Assembly (NCBI GenBank): GCA_017643215.1
Contig: JAEPNV010000002.1
Span: 310,001 to 374,000 of the forward strand
From: Roseibium sp.
GTDB lineage: Bacteria; Pseudomonadota; Alphaproteobacteria; Rhizobiales; Stappiaceae
Direction: 5' to 3'
DNA length: 64,000 nt
In this document: piece by piece, positions 8,040 to 15,275 of the stretch
Layout: each line of letters begins with the position of its first letter
Numbering within the stretch: position 1 is the first letter of the stretch
The notes under the pieces: model-generated
The model's database searches: none
Seen by the model: the letters and a program-made list of their open reading frames with translations, nothing else
Told to the model about the DNA's origin: nothing
Made by a program: the position numbers and the translations under genes

Positions 8040-8659
8040 GGCAAGACCTCCTGGAAATGGCCTTTGTCCCGAAGGGTGAAAAACAGACGCGCGGTTCGCT
8101 CAAGGTTGGTCCAAGTCGTGGACCCGCTAACCTGCGCACCGGCCGGGAGAAGGATATCGCAGGCTTCGGCAAGGGTCGGACGGCGCCATTCCTCTCCATC
8201 GACCTCGCTCGAAAGCGCGCATTCGATCTTTGCAACCGGGTCCTGGATGGTGAGGAATGTCAGCCCCGGCCGCCGCCAGCGGCGCCGGTAGGTCTCAGGA
8301 TCCTTCTTCAGGGCCGCAGCGAGCCGGATCAAAAGGGAGTCGATCACCTGTGTATCGAACTCGGCGTAGCTGATCGCCAAGTCGGATTTCCCCGCGGCAT
8401 CAGCCAGCATGTGCAGTGTGGCTGCTTCCTTGAGACCAAGCTGTTCGGATTCGCGCAGCGAGACGCCGTGAACGTCCAGGGCACCGGGCTTGATCGACCG
8501 GCCATCTGCCTTCACGAGGACGTCGATCGCATTGATGCGCTTGCCGTCGCGGTCTGTATGTTCGAATGCGATCCGGACCGCCCAGGGCTGCTGATCGCTC
8601 GACAAGGGCAGGTCGTTGCGGAGGAGGCCGGATGTGTCGATCTTCAGGAAGAGGAACAC
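8024..8659 (-). CDS. Degenerate DnaQ-fold protein
   Basis: A 211-residue protein started by GTG at 8659, with GGAGG seven to eleven bases upstream and inside the end of the RecT-like gene. Strand one, FLFLKIDTSGLL, occupies the place of exo motif I, but the usual DxE is reduced to a single Asp (DTS). SYAEFDTQVIDSLL resembles exo II, with the Asp kept. The fold appears to be that of a DnaQ exonuclease, but the metal-binding set is incomplete, so it may be inactive, a processing subunit or a binding protein. It lies two genes upstream of a complete ExoX-like enzyme. Confidence 0.6.
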   Translation of the reverse strand: MFLFLKIDTSGLLRNDLPLSSDQQPWAVRIAFEHTDRDGKRINAIDVLVKADGRSIKPGALDVHGVSLRESEQLGLKEAATLHMLADAAGKSDLAISYAEFDTQVIDSLLIRLAAALKKDPETYRRRWRRPGLTFLTIQDPVAKIECALSSEVDGEEWRRPTLAEACDILLPAGAQVSGSTTWTNLERTARLFFTLRDKGHFQEVLPCSAA

Positions 8660-9714
8660 GAAAACACCTCCTCGATCAGCTCCGCCACATGAGATTTGCA
8701 ATCGGTAATCGACAGCCTGCCGGCATCCCGGTTCTGGTGAGCCTCGAAGATCTTGGCTTCGAGCTCCCGTATCGCGTCGGTCTTTTCGGCGTCAGGGATG
8801 GGGTGCTCCATCCAGAAGGCTTTCCGGGCCTTGCTCAAGTTGTCGCCGCGCATCGGCAGAAGCGCCGCTGTGAACTTTTCGAACAGCTTTTTCTGGTCCG
8901 GCGTGGCTTTGCCGGGCCCGGGCGACGCCGCTTGATCGGGCCTGGCGCCGCCCGTCCCTGCGCCTTTTCCGGACGTCGTGTCCGGCCGGCGCCCCTCCTG
9001 ACCGGAGCCTTTTGACGGTTCGGTCTTGGAGGAGTCCACGAGGGGGTTGTCTCCGGGCGTGACGTTCCGCGCCCGTTCGGACCGGGCAAACCGGTCCAGT
9101 TCGTCAAATTCATCTTCGGAATAGACACCGAGCATGACGCGGGACTCATAGACCCGGCACCATTCCCGGGCACCGCGATAACGCAACTGGCGGGCCGGGC
9201 TCTTCGTCCAGTTGTCGTTGGGCGCCGCCGGCTTGTTGGCCTCCGCCCTCTTGAAGGTCTGCCACTCACCGACTGTACCGGGAACCGTCCGCGCACCCGG
9301 CGGATATGTTCCGTCCGCATTCGCCGGCGTATCGGACACTATGACGCCGAAACCGGTGGTCCCTTGTTCACCGAAGAACTGATAGTGCAGCTCGATGCGC
9401 AGCTGGGCCCGCAGGACCGCCGCCACAAGTTTCCCCTCGTAACAGAGCTTGCCATGGACGAGGGAAACGCACTGGGCGACCGCGAAGGGATCCATTTTCC
9501 AGCCCGCCGCCTGGTTCGCGACGAGGAAACAGTTGCCGAAGGTTTCTTCCGGCGACTTGCCTTTCAGGGCATCCGGAATAAGCGACGCCTGTGCCATCAC
9601 ATTGGCCACGCGCGTCACGGCCTCGAACCGTTCGGTATCGAACACGCCAATCGGCTCGAACACATCCAGCTCGGCCGCGGTCTCGCGGAGAACAACGTCC
9701 TGTCCCTCGGTCAT
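8644..9714 (-). CDS. RecT-family single-strand annealing protein
   Basis: A 356-residue recombinase of the RecT type. It anneals complementary single strands after the exonuclease has resected a double-strand end. Visible family traits are an N-terminal helix region (RFEAVTRVANVMAQA), the stretch FLVANQAAGWKMDPFAVAQ, VHGKLCYEGKLVAA, and the QLRYRGAREWCRVY region before a disordered Pro/Gly/Ser-rich linker (about 235-270) and a C-terminal helical domain. The start at 9714 overlaps the RecE-like stop (ATGA). RecE and RecT homologues side by side are the classical phage recombination pair. Confidence 0.88.
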   Translation of the reverse strand: MTEGQDVVLRETAAELDVFEPIGVFDTERFEAVTRVANVMAQASLIPDALKGKSPEETFGNCFLVANQAAGWKMDPFAVAQCVSLVHGKLCYEGKLVAAVLRAQLRIELHYQFFGEQGTTGFGVIVSDTPANADGTYPPGARTVPGTVGEWQTFKRAEANKPAAPNDNWTKSPARQLRYRGAREWCRVYESRVMLGVYSEDEFDELDRFARSERARNVTPGDNPLVDSSKTEPSKGSGQEGRRPDTTSGKGAGTGGARPDQAASPGPGKATPDQKKLFEKFTAALLPMRGDNLSKARKAFWMEHPIPDAEKTDAIRELEAKIFEAHQNRDAGRLSITDCKSHVAELIEEVFSCSSS

Positions 9715-10775
9715 CGTTTCGTGCCCCACCATGTCGGAAGATCCGTGTCGAAGAGCTCAAGCGCCGCATGGCGCGGCGGCCAGTCCTGATCGCGCCCGAA
9801 CTCGGCGACCAGGTCACGGTAAGTCTCAATGGCGGTGTCGATCTCGCGCCCGGCCGTGGCCTTGGCGATCTCGGCCCGCCAGTCGACCACAAGCGGCTGC
9901 GGCGCGCCCCTCGACTTGATCATCACCCAGATCCATTTAGGCTCGTCGCGGTCGAAGGCCTGATCGAGAAAGCCGGGAACCGGCTCGTCGCCAAAGACCG
10001 CCAGGGTTCCGTCCGCGTATGCCTGCTTGGCATGGTCCCAGGCGCGCAGGTAAGCGGCGGCCTGGAGGTCATAATTCATACGCTCCAGGACCTCGACGAC
10101 CTGGATCTGGATCCGCTTCCTCCACCACGGTGCGAAGGATTTCAGGTCGACGATGGCGTGGCGCAGCATCCGGTCGAGCCGGGCCTTGAGGCGCACACCG
10201 TTGTCCTCGTAAAAAATCGAGACCTCGGGCGCGCCTTCGATGAAGGTGCCATCCTCCATGACGGCCGACAGAAGGGGATCTCGCTGCACCCACCGGCAGG
10301 CGACGTTGATCTGACCCCAACGCCGGGCCTTCAGTTCGGTTTTGCCTTCCGTCTCTTCGGCGTGGGTACGCCGCTCGACCTCTTCGATGCGCTGGTCCGG
10401 ATCGAGTTCAAGAACCCGGCGGCAAAGATCATCCTTTCTCAAAGCGGATAGGCCGGTCTGACCGTGTTCTTTGAGCCAGGCGGTCAGGTCATGCTTGGTG
10501 ACCAGGACGTCGCCTGACAAATCGGGGACGTAGGCCTCGCAGAAGCGGCGCTCGAATGCCGCCCGGCCTTCCAGCATGCGTAGATGAAGCGCGGAACCGA
10601 AGATCAGGGCCTCGGTGTCTTTGTCTTCCTCGTAAAGATTGTCGAACTGCCACTCGACAGGATCCACGACAAGGCCCTTGAGCGCGGTCGAACCAAGGGC
10701 GTCCGGATCGGCGTGATAGATCTCTTCGGGGAGATTGAAGTAAAGTCCGTTTGGGACGATGTCGCCGGGTTTCAT
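9711..10775 (-). CDS. RecE-like PD-(D/E)XK exonuclease (DUF3799-like)
   Basis: A 354-residue nuclease of the family found beside RecT in many phages. The C-terminal half carries the catalytic core: an acidic residue in the EVSIFYED strand, KARLDRM, then VDLKSF, which gives the D...DxK metal site, and a following NYDLQAAAYLRAW helix with the conserved Gln-Tyr type pattern. These enzymes resect duplex ends 5' to 3' to expose the strand used by RecT. The start overlaps the previous stop (ATGA) and GGAGGGC lies upstream. The N-terminal 70 residues resemble the GLYFNLPEEIYH entry seen in such proteins. Confidence 0.85.
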   Translation of the reverse strand: MKPGDIVPNGLYFNLPEEIYHADPDALGSTALKGLVVDPVEWQFDNLYEEDKDTEALIFGSALHLRMLEGRAAFERRFCEAYVPDLSGDVLVTKHDLTAWLKEHGQTGLSALRKDDLCRRVLELDPDQRIEEVERRTHAEETEGKTELKARRWGQINVACRWVQRDPLLSAVMEDGTFIEGAPEVSIFYEDNGVRLKARLDRMLRHAIVDLKSFAPWWRKRIQIQVVEVLERMNYDLQAAAYLRAWDHAKQAYADGTLAVFGDEPVPGFLDQAFDRDEPKWIWVMIKSRGAPQPLVVDWRAEIAKATAGREIDTAIETYRDLVAEFGRDQDWPPRHAALELFDTDLPTWWGTKR

Positions 10776-11155
10776 CGGTCGCCCTCCAGCATTTGAAGGG
10801 CTTCATCGGTGTTGTTGGCAAAGTCCGTGAACAGCTGGTCCCATGCCGTGAGCTTGAGATGATCGTGGACAAGAATTGACCGTTTGCCGGCCCCGATGAA
10901 CCATCCGCTGACGAGAAAACCGTAGGGAAGCGCCGGCACCAGAAGGATACAGGTGTCCGCCCAGCTCATCACGCGCCGTTCCTCGGCAATCGCGGCAAGT
11001 CCGATCGGATACTCGATCGGGTGTTCCAAAAGCGTGTTGTGCTCTGCTTCCGTGCTTTGAGGCACGTGAACGCTGTGCCCGGCGGCCAAAAGGCGGTGAC
11101 GGAAGTCTTTCGGACCGTCATGAACCCCCGCGGCAAGAAGATAAATCCGGGCCAT
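10772..11155 (-). CDS. Hypothetical protein with nucleotide-hydrolase-like fold (127 aa)
   Basis: The chain reads as a small Rossmann-like alpha/beta fold: strand MARIYLLAAG, helix, strand HSVHVPQ, long helix ending ERRVMSWADTCILLVPALP, then GFLVSGWFIGAGKRSILVHD. The adjacent strand-plus-Gly pattern recalls nucleoside 2-deoxyribosyltransferase or DUF4406 proteins, in which such a fold binds nucleotides, but their catalytic residues are not clear to me. It is encoded between the ATPase and the RecE-like nuclease, with two-base spacing upstream and a four-base overlap downstream. Confidence 0.6.
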   Translation of the reverse strand: MARIYLLAAGVHDGPKDFRHRLLAAGHSVHVPQSTEAEHNTLLEHPIEYPIGLAAIAEERRVMSWADTCILLVPALPYGFLVSGWFIGAGKRSILVHDHLKLTAWDQLFTDFANNTDEALQMLEGDR

Positions 11156-11157
11156 GG

Positions 11158-12384
11158 TCACGCCTCTTCCGAGATGGCGCCGTCAACGATCTGGATCGCC
11201 GAGGGCCGCGCCGATTCGATGGTTTCGACCCAGATCTGCATGTCATAGGCATCGGCAAACTCCGCGAGCTTGCGCATGGCGGCTTCGCCGAGGAGCGCGC
11301 CGTCCTTGACGCGCACGACACGCAGTTTCGGATCAAGGGCCACCGCGACCGCGATCGCGGTCTCCAGCTGCTCGGCCTGACTGGCATCAGCAAAGGGTAT
11401 GCCGCGGAGCGACACACCGGTCTCATCGAAAGTCAGGCCCTCGACCGGGAGACTCGCCGCTTCAACGGCTTTAAGGGTCGCGTCCCGAAGCGCGGCGATC
11501 TCCTCGGTCAGAGCCTTGGCTTCGGCTTCGGTCTTGTCCGCAAGCTGCTCCTGGGCGCGTTTTTGCTCCACCGCCGTGAAGGCCGCGTTTTGCGCCATGG
11601 CTTCATCATAGCGGGCACGAACCGCGGCAACGTCGACGTCTTCTGCCGGCTCGTGCAACTCGGCCAGGCGGTGTTCAAGTTCCGCGAGGCGGTGCTGGTC
11701 CTGACTGATGCGTACACGGACAGCGGTGATCTCATCAGTCAGGCCTTGGCGCTGAAGACGAAGACGTTCATTGGCCTGGTTTGTGGTTGTGGCCTCTTCG
11801 AGCTCCGTCAGAAGCGTGTCGGTATCGGCTTCCGTTTCCGGGGAATCCTCGGGCAGAGGCAGCGCGTCGGCCGTTGCGCGTTCGCGCTTGGCATCACGGT
11901 TCTTGTCGCGCCGCTTGTCCTCGAGCTCCTTGAGCTTGGCTTCCGCGGCCTCGAAATCAAAGCCGGGAACGAACTTGCGCAACAGGTGCGCCTGGTCCTT
12001 CGGCTTGCGGCGGGTGAACTCCAGCGGATCGAACGTCAGCGCCTCGGTCAGGTCGTTGAGAATGTCCTGGGGAGGGGACAGCCGCCGCCCGTCCTCGTTC
12101 GTGACCGTCAGGGACGTCGTGACCGTGCCGTCATCCTTGTTGATAAACTTGCGGGTGACCGCGAGTTCACCAAGGTTGACCGCGATTATGGCGACCTCTT
12201 CGCCAATCCGCACAGGCTTCACCGGTGCTGCCGCTTTGCCGCCAATCGCCGCCCAAATGGCGTCAAGGATAGAAGATTTCCCTTGTGCATTTTCCCCGGA
12301 AATCTCGATGAAGTTTCCAGCAGGATCGATTTGAACGGCCTTGAGACGTTTAAAGTTCTCGGCTTGAAGGGAAACGATTTTCAT
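11158..12384 (-). CDS. SMC/RecF-like AAA ATPase
   Basis: A 408-residue ATPase. The N-terminus MKIVSLQAENFKRLK leads into Walker A GENAQGKSS (about 30-38), as in RecF, SbcC and related DNA-end proteins. The middle (about 140-330) is a charged coiled coil. The end contains a signature-like AEQLETAIAVAVAL helix followed by a weakened Walker B strand (LRVVRVKDG), a form seen in phage ATPases next to RecT. It is the first gene after the leftward promoter; start 12384 is preceded by AGGATC and excludes the AT-rich operator DNA. Probably it helps the RecE/RecT pair process ends. Confidence 0.82.
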   Translation of the reverse strand: MKIVSLQAENFKRLKAVQIDPAGNFIEISGENAQGKSSILDAIWAAIGGKAAAPVKPVRIGEEVAIIAVNLGELAVTRKFINKDDGTVTTSLTVTNEDGRRLSPPQDILNDLTEALTFDPLEFTRRKPKDQAHLLRKFVPGFDFEAAEAKLKELEDKRRDKNRDAKRERATADALPLPEDSPETEADTDTLLTELEEATTTNQANERLRLQRQGLTDEITAVRVRISQDQHRLAELEHRLAELHEPAEDVDVAAVRARYDEAMAQNAAFTAVEQKRAQEQLADKTEAEAKALTEEIAALRDATLKAVEAASLPVEGLTFDETGVSLRGIPFADASQAEQLETAIAVAVALDPKLRVVRVKDGALLGEAAMRKLAEFADAYDMQIWVETIESARPSAIQIVDGAISEEA

Positions 12385-12414
12385 AGAGATAGATCCTGAA
12401 TGTGATCTGGTTTT

Positions 12415-12508
12415 AGGTGGATTTGGTTCACCTGCTGATAGGTGGATTAATAATCCAACTTGAAATGAGGTCAAGAAATAATTTGCATAAAAATCCAATT
12501 TTGGATTT
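12415..12508 (-). promoter_or_regulatory. Leftward early promoter with repressor operators (PL-like)
   Basis: On the minus strand TTGACC (12474..12469) and TATTAA (12452..12447) are spaced by 16 bases. The -10 lies inside the perfect dyad TGGATT-AAT-AATCCA at 12443..12457, so a repressor bound there would block transcription of the ATPase-to-integrase operon. A second inverted repeat, AATCCAA-TT-TTGGATT, occupies 12492..12507 just upstream of the -35. A third half site TGGATT is at 12418..12423, within a direct repeat TAGGTGGATT. The same dyad recurs beside the repressor gene at 14955..14969. Confidence 0.7.
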
Positions 12509-12849
12509 AGATCGGCTGGCCGGTTCATGCGGAGACCGATCCGACCGGCCTTAAAAACGGCGCGAGGATGGGATGTGACGTAGCGCTGACGGGTCTCGTC
12601 GAGAGGGGTGTGCCCGTGTCACCGGCCGGCTGGCCGAAAAAGTACCCCGGCGCGCGGTCCAGCCGACGACCGCGCCCCCCGGCATGCGACGTCCCAGCCT
12701 TCACGGCAGAGACATGCCCCGGGTGACGGTTCAACTCGTGCAACCACGGGTTTGGGTCTCGTCTGCCCGGTCGGCTCTGAACCCACCTTCCGACAGAAAC
12801 AAATCAAACCGCTATACTAACGATACTCGATGGTTGAAGGATAATTAGT
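12509..12849. promoter_or_regulatory. Gene-free stretch with promoter for the GNAT-like gene
   Basis: About 340 bases without a credible gene. The left two thirds are GC-rich with short overlapping frames. Near the right end TATACT (12813..12818) with CCGACA 17 bases upstream (12790..12795) makes a plausible rightward promoter for the gene at 12850, whose ribosome binding site AAGGA follows at about 12836. Confidence 0.45.
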
Positions 12850-13587
12850 ATGAAAATCGAAGAATCTGGCATAAGTCAAATCGAATTCCTCAAAATCGCC
12901 GAGGCAATACATGTTCGCCGCGAGTATTTAACGCGTCAATCAATCACGCTTACCGAAGGTACATCCGTCGCTGATCTGGAGAATGAGACCATAGATACAA
13001 GCAAACACTTGACCGTACTATTGTCTCGGAAATTCAATACATACCAACCAGCAGACGTCTTTTATATCGCCGGCCGAGACGAGGCAGGCGCGCTTGTGAG
13101 CGTTTGTGCCGGTCGCCGCGACTGGTACTCTGGCTGGTCAATTGCGAAATACCTGGAGGAATACCTGCCGAGGGTACTGACCGGAAAAGATGGGGAGCCT
13201 GCGGCGCTCCGCTCTGTTGCCCGTGCGCTTCACACCATAAAACCCACCAATGCCGCTTATCTATGCGAGTTGTGGGTGTCGGAGAAGCTGCGCGGGAACG
13301 GTTTAGCACCGATCATGGTGCAGATCGCGCAGCTCCAAGCGCTGGTGCGCTGGCAACCGGACCTGATCTGGGCTCTCATGGCCGATCACGACAACTGGGA
13401 GCGAGGTTTAGCCAAATTTTACGGCTTTACCCGGCAGCATCGCGATGTCCTGCGGTGGGCCCATGAGCCGGTCGAGATTCCGGCAAGTGTATGGTTCGTG
13501 GCGAATGACCGAGAGAGTCTGTGCGACATGATGACAGGAAGCCCACACCTGGATGAACCTCTTCAGCTGCGGACAAAAGAAGCCTGA
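12850..13587 (+). CDS. GNAT-like acetyltransferase (accessory, immunity region)
   Basis: A 245-residue protein with the outline of a GCN5-related N-acetyltransferase. A beta-rich start is followed by strand YIAGRDEAGALVSVCAGR, then LCELWVSEKLRGNGLAPIMVQ (the acetyl-CoA-binding turn, RGNGLA corresponding to RGxG[L/I]A), a long helix, and the C-terminal ERGLAKFYGFTRQ strand-turn usual in GNATs. The target is unknown. It has its own promoter, is transcribed against the early operon and is AT-richer than its surroundings, which points to a moron gene expressed in the lysogen. A toxin-like or host-modifying role is possible but unproven. Confidence 0.6.
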   Translation: MKIEESGISQIEFLKIAEAIHVRREYLTRQSITLTEGTSVADLENETIDTSKHLTVLLSRKFNTYQPADVFYIAGRDEAGALVSVCAGRRDWYSGWSIAKYLEEYLPRVLTGKDGEPAALRSVARALHTIKPTNAAYLCELWVSEKLRGNGLAPIMVQIAQLQALVRWQPDLIWALMADHDNWERGLAKFYGFTRQHRDVLRWAHEPVEIPASVWFVANDRESLCDMMTGSPHLDEPLQLRTKEA

Positions 13588-14020
13588 CCCCCTTAGCAAG
13601 ACTAATCGGGGCGATGAATCGCGTATAGGTGACCCAAATCGTGTTTCCCCCCGGCAGTTCGAGTGGCGACGAGACTATGTCGAGCTGTGGTTCCAGGTCG
13701 GCAATTGCGCGGTGATAGCCTTCAGCCACAAAGCCCCTGAATTCCGGCGAGATCTCTGATCTTTCATCAGCGGGTGCCAGAGCCCAGTCACTTCCGAACA
13801 CATTGGCCATCAAAGACCGGCGGCCGATTTGTAGTATCTCTGGAACATCGTTCGTTTTGGCCCTGGCGGAGAGGTTCAGCAGGTAAGGCAGGATTGGCTT
13901 GTATTCCGGGGTTAGGATTCCGTTCGTACTATGCCAAATGCGCATCAGTTGGGACGAAACATCACCAAACAAACCGCGGTCCAACCCTTCCAACGGGAGG
14001 CGCTCGACGAATTGCTCCAT
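13427..14020 (-). CDS. PAS-like hypothetical protein
   Basis: A 197-residue protein that starts MEQFVERLPLEG at the TGATG junction with the upstream gene. Segments LTPEYKPILPYLLNL, VPEILQIGRRSLMANVFGSDW, FVAEGYHRAI and WVTYTRFIAPI resemble the short PAS_5-type proteins common in alphaproteobacteria, which have a single sensory PAS fold and no output domain. The last 53 codons run antisense through the end of the GNAT-like gene and look low-complexity, so the native protein may really end near 13585 in related phages. Function unknown; probably made in the lysogen. Confidence 0.55.
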   Translation of the reverse strand: MEQFVERLPLEGLDRGLFGDVSSQLMRIWHSTNGILTPEYKPILPYLLNLSARAKTNDVPEILQIGRRSLMANVFGSDWALAPADERSEISPEFRGFVAEGYHRAIADLEPQLDIVSSPLELPGGNTIWVTYTRFIAPISLAKGVRLLLSAAEEVHPGVGFLSSCRTDSLGHSPRTIHLPESRPAHGPTAGHRDAAG

Positions 14021-14268
14021 CAAGAAATCTCCCAGTACTGTAAGACAAAGTCGCGAATCCAAAGCTTTGCGATCATTGTCATTTCGTGTTTTTCGTCCGG
14101 TGTGAGGCACTCGGGATCCGTCACCTGAAATATCTGCTCCATCGCAGATTCGTAGAGCACCATTGCGTTGAATTCTTCCAGCACAGCCAACGCCTGCTGA
14201 TGATTGGATTCTATTCGCTCTCTTCGCGTTCTCGTGTCGAAGGTGTGCGCTTCTAAGTTATAATCCAT
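14020..14268 (-). CDS. Hypothetical protein (82 aa)
   Basis: An 82-residue, mostly helical acidic protein. It starts MDYNLEAHTFDTRTRRER and ends with the helix KLWIRDFVLQYWEIS. Its stop overlaps the start of the PAS-like gene (TGATG), so they form a two-gene unit separate from the repressor, which ends in a terminator at 14405. A TTCACA/TAGATT pair around 14390..14365 could be the promoter but is weak. No family is recognised. Confidence 0.6.
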   Translation of the reverse strand: MDYNLEAHTFDTRTRRERIESNHQQALAVLEEFNAMVLYESAMEQIFQVTDPECLTPDEKHEMTMIAKLWIRDFVLQYWEIS

Positions 14269-14404
14269 TGAGGTTTCTCACTCTGCCCTGTCCTATGGCG
14301 CTCCATACCCGATTGAAAAGAGTGGCCTCACAAAACACAGAAGCACGGCAACCAAAGTGGTGTCTATCAATCTATGCGCGCTGATAGGTTGTGAACGGGG
14401 AAAT

Positions 14405-14432
14405 AAAAAAACCGGTCAAGTGGTTGACCGGT
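14405..14432 (-). terminator. Rho-independent terminator of the repressor gene
   Basis: On the minus strand a perfect nine-base stem ACCGGTCAA/TTGACCGGT with a four-base loop (14432..14411) is followed by six T residues (14410..14405). It lies 30 bases after the repressor stop and isolates the downstream accessory pair. Confidence 0.9.
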
Positions 14433-14461
14433 CTGGCGTATCTTTGTTGCTGGCGATGTCC

Positions 14462-14920
14462 TTAAGGGACTTTCAGCAGGTCCTTCAGACCATGATAGAT
14501 CACTGCGTTGATTTTTGCGGTGTCCATTGGCGGGCAGTGTCCGCCAAAAACTTGCTGATCTATTGTCTCTGTGAGATGCCAACTTGTCTGCATGATTTTT
14601 TTATCAAACAACTCAGGATCGAGACCCGTGAGCATCGACAAGTTGTCGATGATCTCTTTTTTTCGGCCGTCGTCCAAACTCTTTTCCCCCAAAAGCGGCG
14701 CGTCGGCGTGGTCATTGCGCTCGCCATACCGAAGATACGACGCTGTCACGCCGAGCGTCTTGGCCATGACTTCAAAGGTCTCGCCACGAGGGTTTCTAAT
14801 ATCACCTCTCTCGTACTTATTGACAACATCGTAGCTGAGTTGGCTGGCGTCGGCAAAGGCCCGCATTGTTGGGAATTTCTCCTTGCGTAGCCGTTTGAAT
14901 CGTTCGTTCCAAGTCTCCAT
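14462..14920 (-). CDS. Phage repressor, XRE type (CI analogue)
   Basis: A 152-residue repressor. The N-terminal helix-turn-helix (about 5-68) reads FKRLRKEKFPTMRAFADAS then LSYDVVNKYERGD, followed by the helix GETFEVMAKTLGVTASYLRYG. The remainder is short and helical with no S24/LexA-type peptidase motif, so it is not expected to cleave itself on SOS induction. The start METWNERF at 14920 is chosen because homology begins there and because a -10 TATACT ends six bases before it, leaving no room for a leader. It is divergent from the Cro-like gene across the operator region and probably represses both early promoters. Confidence 0.85.
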   Translation of the reverse strand: METWNERFKRLRKEKFPTMRAFADASQLSYDVVNKYERGDIRNPRGETFEVMAKTLGVTASYLRYGERNDHADAPLLGEKSLDDGRKKEIIDNLSMLTGLDPELFDKKIMQTSWHLTETIDQQVFGGHCPPMDTAKINAVIYHGLKDLLKVP

Positions 14921-15011
14921 GTGTTGAGTATACCGCCAATCGTTCTTGACAAAATGGATTTTTAATCCAATCTGCGACCTGGGATAAAAATCCATCGGGC
15001 GAGTGTCGTGC
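14921..15011. promoter_or_regulatory. Divergent operator/promoter between repressor and Cro-like gene
   Basis: The 91-base gap contains the perfect dyad TGGATT-TTT-AATCCA at 14955..14969 and a looser one, GGATAAAAATCC, at 14982..14993. A rightward TTGACA lies at 14946..14951, three bases left of the first dyad; its -10 is weak. The leftward -10 TATACT for the repressor (14932..14927) ends six bases before the ATG, which predicts a leaderless repressor message as in lambda PRM. The first dyad matches the operator at 12443..12457 in all 12 arm positions. Confidence 0.75.
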
Positions 15012-15275
15012 ATGACTGGTTCCTTTTCACTTAGAGACATCCTGGAACGTTCAGGTGGCGCCGCGAAGGTGTACGCTTGCGCCATGGAACGGAAAATGAA
15101 GCTGGGCTACTGGGCGCCGTACCAGTGGCAGCAAGAGATCTCCGTTCCGCCAATTCAATACTGGGCGCTCTTGTGCGAGCTCGCCAGCTGCACTTTGGAG
15201 GACCTCTACCAAGCCTGTTTGAAAGTCGTTAATGCCCGCATCGCGAAGAAAAACGGGCAGAGGACCGGCGAATGA
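15012..15275 (+). CDS. Cro-like regulator
   Basis: An 87-residue protein, first gene of the rightward operon and divergent from the repressor. Its organisation, helix SLRDILERSGGAAKVYACAM then a basic turn and an aromatic-rich middle, resembles the small Cro/CII-type proteins that read the same operators, though the helix-turn-helix is not textbook and the identity rests largely on position. The ATG at 15012 is preferred to an upstream GTG at 15003. A GGGCGAG stretch is the only ribosome binding site candidate. The stop overlaps the methyltransferase start (ATGA). Confidence 0.55.
   Translation: MTGSFSLRDILERSGGAAKVYACAMERKMKLGYWAPYQWQQEISVPPIQYWALLCELASCTLEDLYQACLKVVNARIAKKNGQRTGE

Noticed and set aside
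9591..10451. 286-codon plus-strand frame opposite the RecE-like gene
   Set aside because: Antisense shadow; the minus-strand gene has the nuclease motif and translational overlaps.
11563..12399. 278-codon plus-strand frame opposite the ATPase gene
   Set aside because: Antisense shadow of a gene with Walker A; would run into the operator region.
14921..15011. Idea that the repressor has a LexA-like S24 domain starting upstream in the longer frame
   Set aside because: The upstream extension to 15085 is antisense of the operator and Cro-like start; it has no peptidase motif.
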